Positions 54,718-56,161 of a DNA stretch of 56,161 nt are shown one piece after another. The DNA is from Saprospiraceae bacterium (GTDB lineage Bacteria; Bacteroidota; Bacteroidia; Chitinophagales; Saprospiraceae): the NCBI GenBank assembly GCA_020850225.1, contig JADZFD010000079.1, forward strand, positions 1 through 56,161, given 5' to 3'. The first letter of the stretch is position 1. Every line of letters starts with the position of its first letter. The notes under the pieces are model-generated. The model worked only from the letters and a program-made list of their open reading frames with translations. It was not told the origin of the DNA and made no database searches. Both the position numbers and the translations under genes were made by a program.

Positions 54718-55263
54718 ATGGGACATGACAAGTTAGTACATATTGATGATCTGAGCTTTAGCAAATATATCAAAGCCAAAGAAATAGAACTAAAAATTGA
54801 GGATATTGCAGATGCAATAAGGGAGGATTTTCACGATAAGTATCCTATGTTGCTGGTTGTGATGAACGGAGCTTTTATATATGCTGCTGATCTCATTCGT
54901 AAACTGGACTTTGCATGTGAGCTGAATTTTATCAGAATTAAATCCTATCATGGTACGCGCAGTACGGGCAAGGTTGATATTTTTATGCCACCCAATATAG
55001 ATTTTAAAAACAGGCACGTCATCATTATTGAAGATATCATTGATACAGGTACAACGATGTCTGCATTTATCCCTGAACTTGAAAAATGTAATCCGGCGAG
55101 TATATCCATTTCATCTATTCTTGTAAAACCGGAAGCGCATGTACATGAAATAGATATCAGGTATCCGGGTTTCATCATTCCCAATAAATTTGTAGTGGGT
55201 TATGGTTTGGATTATAACGGGAAGGGGCGCAATCTCCAGGATATCTACCAGCTCGCTGAATAG
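54718..55263 (+). CDS. hpt: Hypoxanthine phosphoribosyltransferase
   Basis: A 181-residue purine-salvage enzyme making IMP/GMP from hypoxanthine/guanine and PRPP. The PRPP loop is VIIIEDIIDTGTTMSAF, the flexible-loop region is FIRIKSYHGTRSTGKVD, and the base-binding part is FVVGYGLDYNGKGRNLQDI. It lies four bases after the M28 peptidase gene. Confidence 0.93.
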   Translation: MGHDKLVHIDDLSFSKYIKAKEIELKIEDIADAIREDFHDKYPMLLVVMNGAFIYAADLIRKLDFACELNFIRIKSYHGTRSTGKVDIFMPPNIDFKNRHVIIIEDIIDTGTTMSAFIPELEKCNPASISISSILVKPEAHVHEIDIRYPGFIIPNKFVVGYGLDYNGKGRNLQDIYQLAE

Positions 55264-55305
55264 CATGCTGCATCATTATCTGCATAACCACAAAGAATGG
55301 AAATG

Positions 55306-55935
55306 TCAGGACATATCGGTTATGAGCCTGCCGTGATAATAAGCAAGATTGAGCGTGTTATGTAATGCATACAGGTTCTGATGCGTGATTTTTCCTGCTG
55401 CAATTATGGATATTTCAGGAGCTGCTATTGATTGCATGGCAGCAAGCATTTCCTGACCCAGATATGCAGTTGCTTGTCCTCCTGAGGACAATATATACCT
55501 GATATTGTTGATGTCTTTCAATTTGGGTATTTCGTTTAAAATATCAGAACACAGATCTATAGCTTTGTGAATGGTAATAGGATAGGGATAAGCCGCTTCA
55601 CAAAGGGTACGGATAGCTTCCATATCCAAAGTTAATTTACCATTTACATTATGAAGTGCACCGAAAACAAAGCCAGCAATAGGAAATTGCCGGATACGGT
55701 GGATATCCTTTGTCATCGCCGATATTTCCTCTGCTGAATAAATAAAATTGCCGTCTCTGCATCGTATCATAACCTTGACAGGAATCCTGATGTTTGATAA
55801 AACATTCTGAATACAGATATCGGTTGGTGTTAGACCGTCATGGTCCAGATCTGCACATAATTCCAGTTGGGTGGCTCCGCCCTGAGCTGCTCTGATGGCT
55901 TGTTCGACAGTTTCAACACAAGATTCTATAATCAT
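55306..55935 (-). CDS. cutC: CutC family protein (copper homeostasis)
   Basis: A 209-residue TIM-barrel protein read from ATG 55935 (MIIESCVETVEQAIRAAQGG); a TTG 12 codons upstream is unlikely. Family segments include GATQLELCADLDHDGLTP, IPVKVMIRCRDGNFIYS, FPIAGFVFGALHNVNGKL, ITIHKAIDLCSD and YILSSGGQATAYLG. CutC was named for copper tolerance, but its biochemical role remains unsettled. It converges with hpt. Confidence 0.92.
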   Translation of the reverse strand: MIIESCVETVEQAIRAAQGGATQLELCADLDHDGLTPTDICIQNVLSNIRIPVKVMIRCRDGNFIYSAEEISAMTKDIHRIRQFPIAGFVFGALHNVNGKLTLDMEAIRTLCEAAYPYPITIHKAIDLCSDILNEIPKLKDINNIRYILSSGGQATAYLGQEMLAAMQSIAAPEISIIAAGKITHQNLYALHNTLNLAYYHGRLITDMS

Positions 55936-55968
55936 AAACTCGATAGCTGAACATATTGTAAATAAATA

Positions 55969-55976
55969 CAAAAGTA
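55969..55976 (-). promoter_or_regulatory. -7 promoter element TACTTTTG of cutC
   Basis: The minus-strand reading TACTTTTG matches TAnnTTTG and lies 34 bases upstream of the chosen cutC ATG, which supports that start over the TTG at 55971. Confidence 0.5.
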
Positions 55977-56036
55977 ATGAAAATATCTGCTATAGATTAT
56001 TTTGCAGAACTTATATAATATAGTATACTCTTTTAT

Positions 56037-56059
56037 TAATTCTACTTTGTTAAATTTAA
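56037..56059 (+). repeat. 23-bp exact repeat, copy 2 (copy 1 at 2815-2837)
   Basis: Identical to 2815-2837 over 23 bases. It is followed by TATATTTG (56093-56100), a plausible -7 element for something beyond the window, and by gtcgtttt (56105-56112), which pairs with aaaacgac at the very end (56154-56161). Confidence 0.6.
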
Positions 56060-56161
56060 AATACAGATAATCAATATATTGTAAATATTTTGTATATTTG
56101 TAATGTCGTTTTTACCAGTCTAATTCTCCTTACCTTTAAGAACGACAGTAACTAAAACGAC

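Overview
The window comes from an AT-rich member of the Bacteroidota, most likely a Saprospiria/Chitinophagia-type environmental bacterium (this finer placement is inference). Four kinds of evidence agree: two beta-propeller proteins and a subtilase carry C-terminal type IX secretion (T9SS) sorting domains; the T9SS lipoprotein PorW/SprE is encoded here; many genes are preceded by the Bacteroidota -7 promoter motif TAnnTTTG(C); and the genes for phenylalanyl-tRNA synthetase alpha, IMP dehydrogenase, TadA, FtsE, RluF, Hpt and CutC have Bacteroidota-like relatives.

Layout. Bases 1-3300 are accessory: a subclass B1 metallo-beta-lactamase, then a Crp-type regulator with an alpha/beta hydrolase, separated by imperfect hairpins that look like integron attC sites (C1-C3), then a 438-bp element with perfect 22-bp terminal inverted repeats. 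Bases 3500-9100 hold two T9SS beta-propeller proteins, a decayed membrane-protein gene, a decayed IS5-type transposase and a lipoprotein gene split at an A8 tract. Bases 9389-17662 hold an M1 peptidase, a large peptidase-MA/TolB/outer-membrane-barrel fusion and a T9SS subtilase. After ftsE comes a second, minus-strand cassette-like array (18.6-22.8 kb) with sites D1-D4 between a small ORF, a DUF262/DUF1524 (GmrSD-type) nuclease, a HigBA toxin-antitoxin pair and a secreted protein of unknown function. From 22.9 kb the window is mostly chromosomal backbone: lipoproteins, GH20 hexosaminidase, guaB, tadA, a six-gene envelope-to-cytoplasm operon (symporter, KAS III-like enzyme, acyl-CoA ligase, lipoprotein, outer-membrane barrel, exported hydrolase) divergent from a FabG-like reductase, then pheS, tRNA-Gln, a PAP2_C enzyme, cell-wall hydrolases, rluF, porW, terC, a porin, an M28 peptidase, hpt and cutC.

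The most striking observation is the cassette architecture. In three of five testable cassettes the attC-like left arm (R'') pairs better with the right arm (R') of the preceding site than with the arm beside it. Integron cassettes that insert as circles at G^TT predict exactly this. Cargo includes a carbapenemase-type enzyme, a restriction nuclease and a toxin-antitoxin pair. No integrase is visible, so the arrays look like clusters of attC sites lacking integrase (CALIN), or an unrecognised relative. The second candidate system is the six-gene operon, whose KAS III-like enzyme keeps the acyl-accepting Cys but has lost the catalytic His and Asn.
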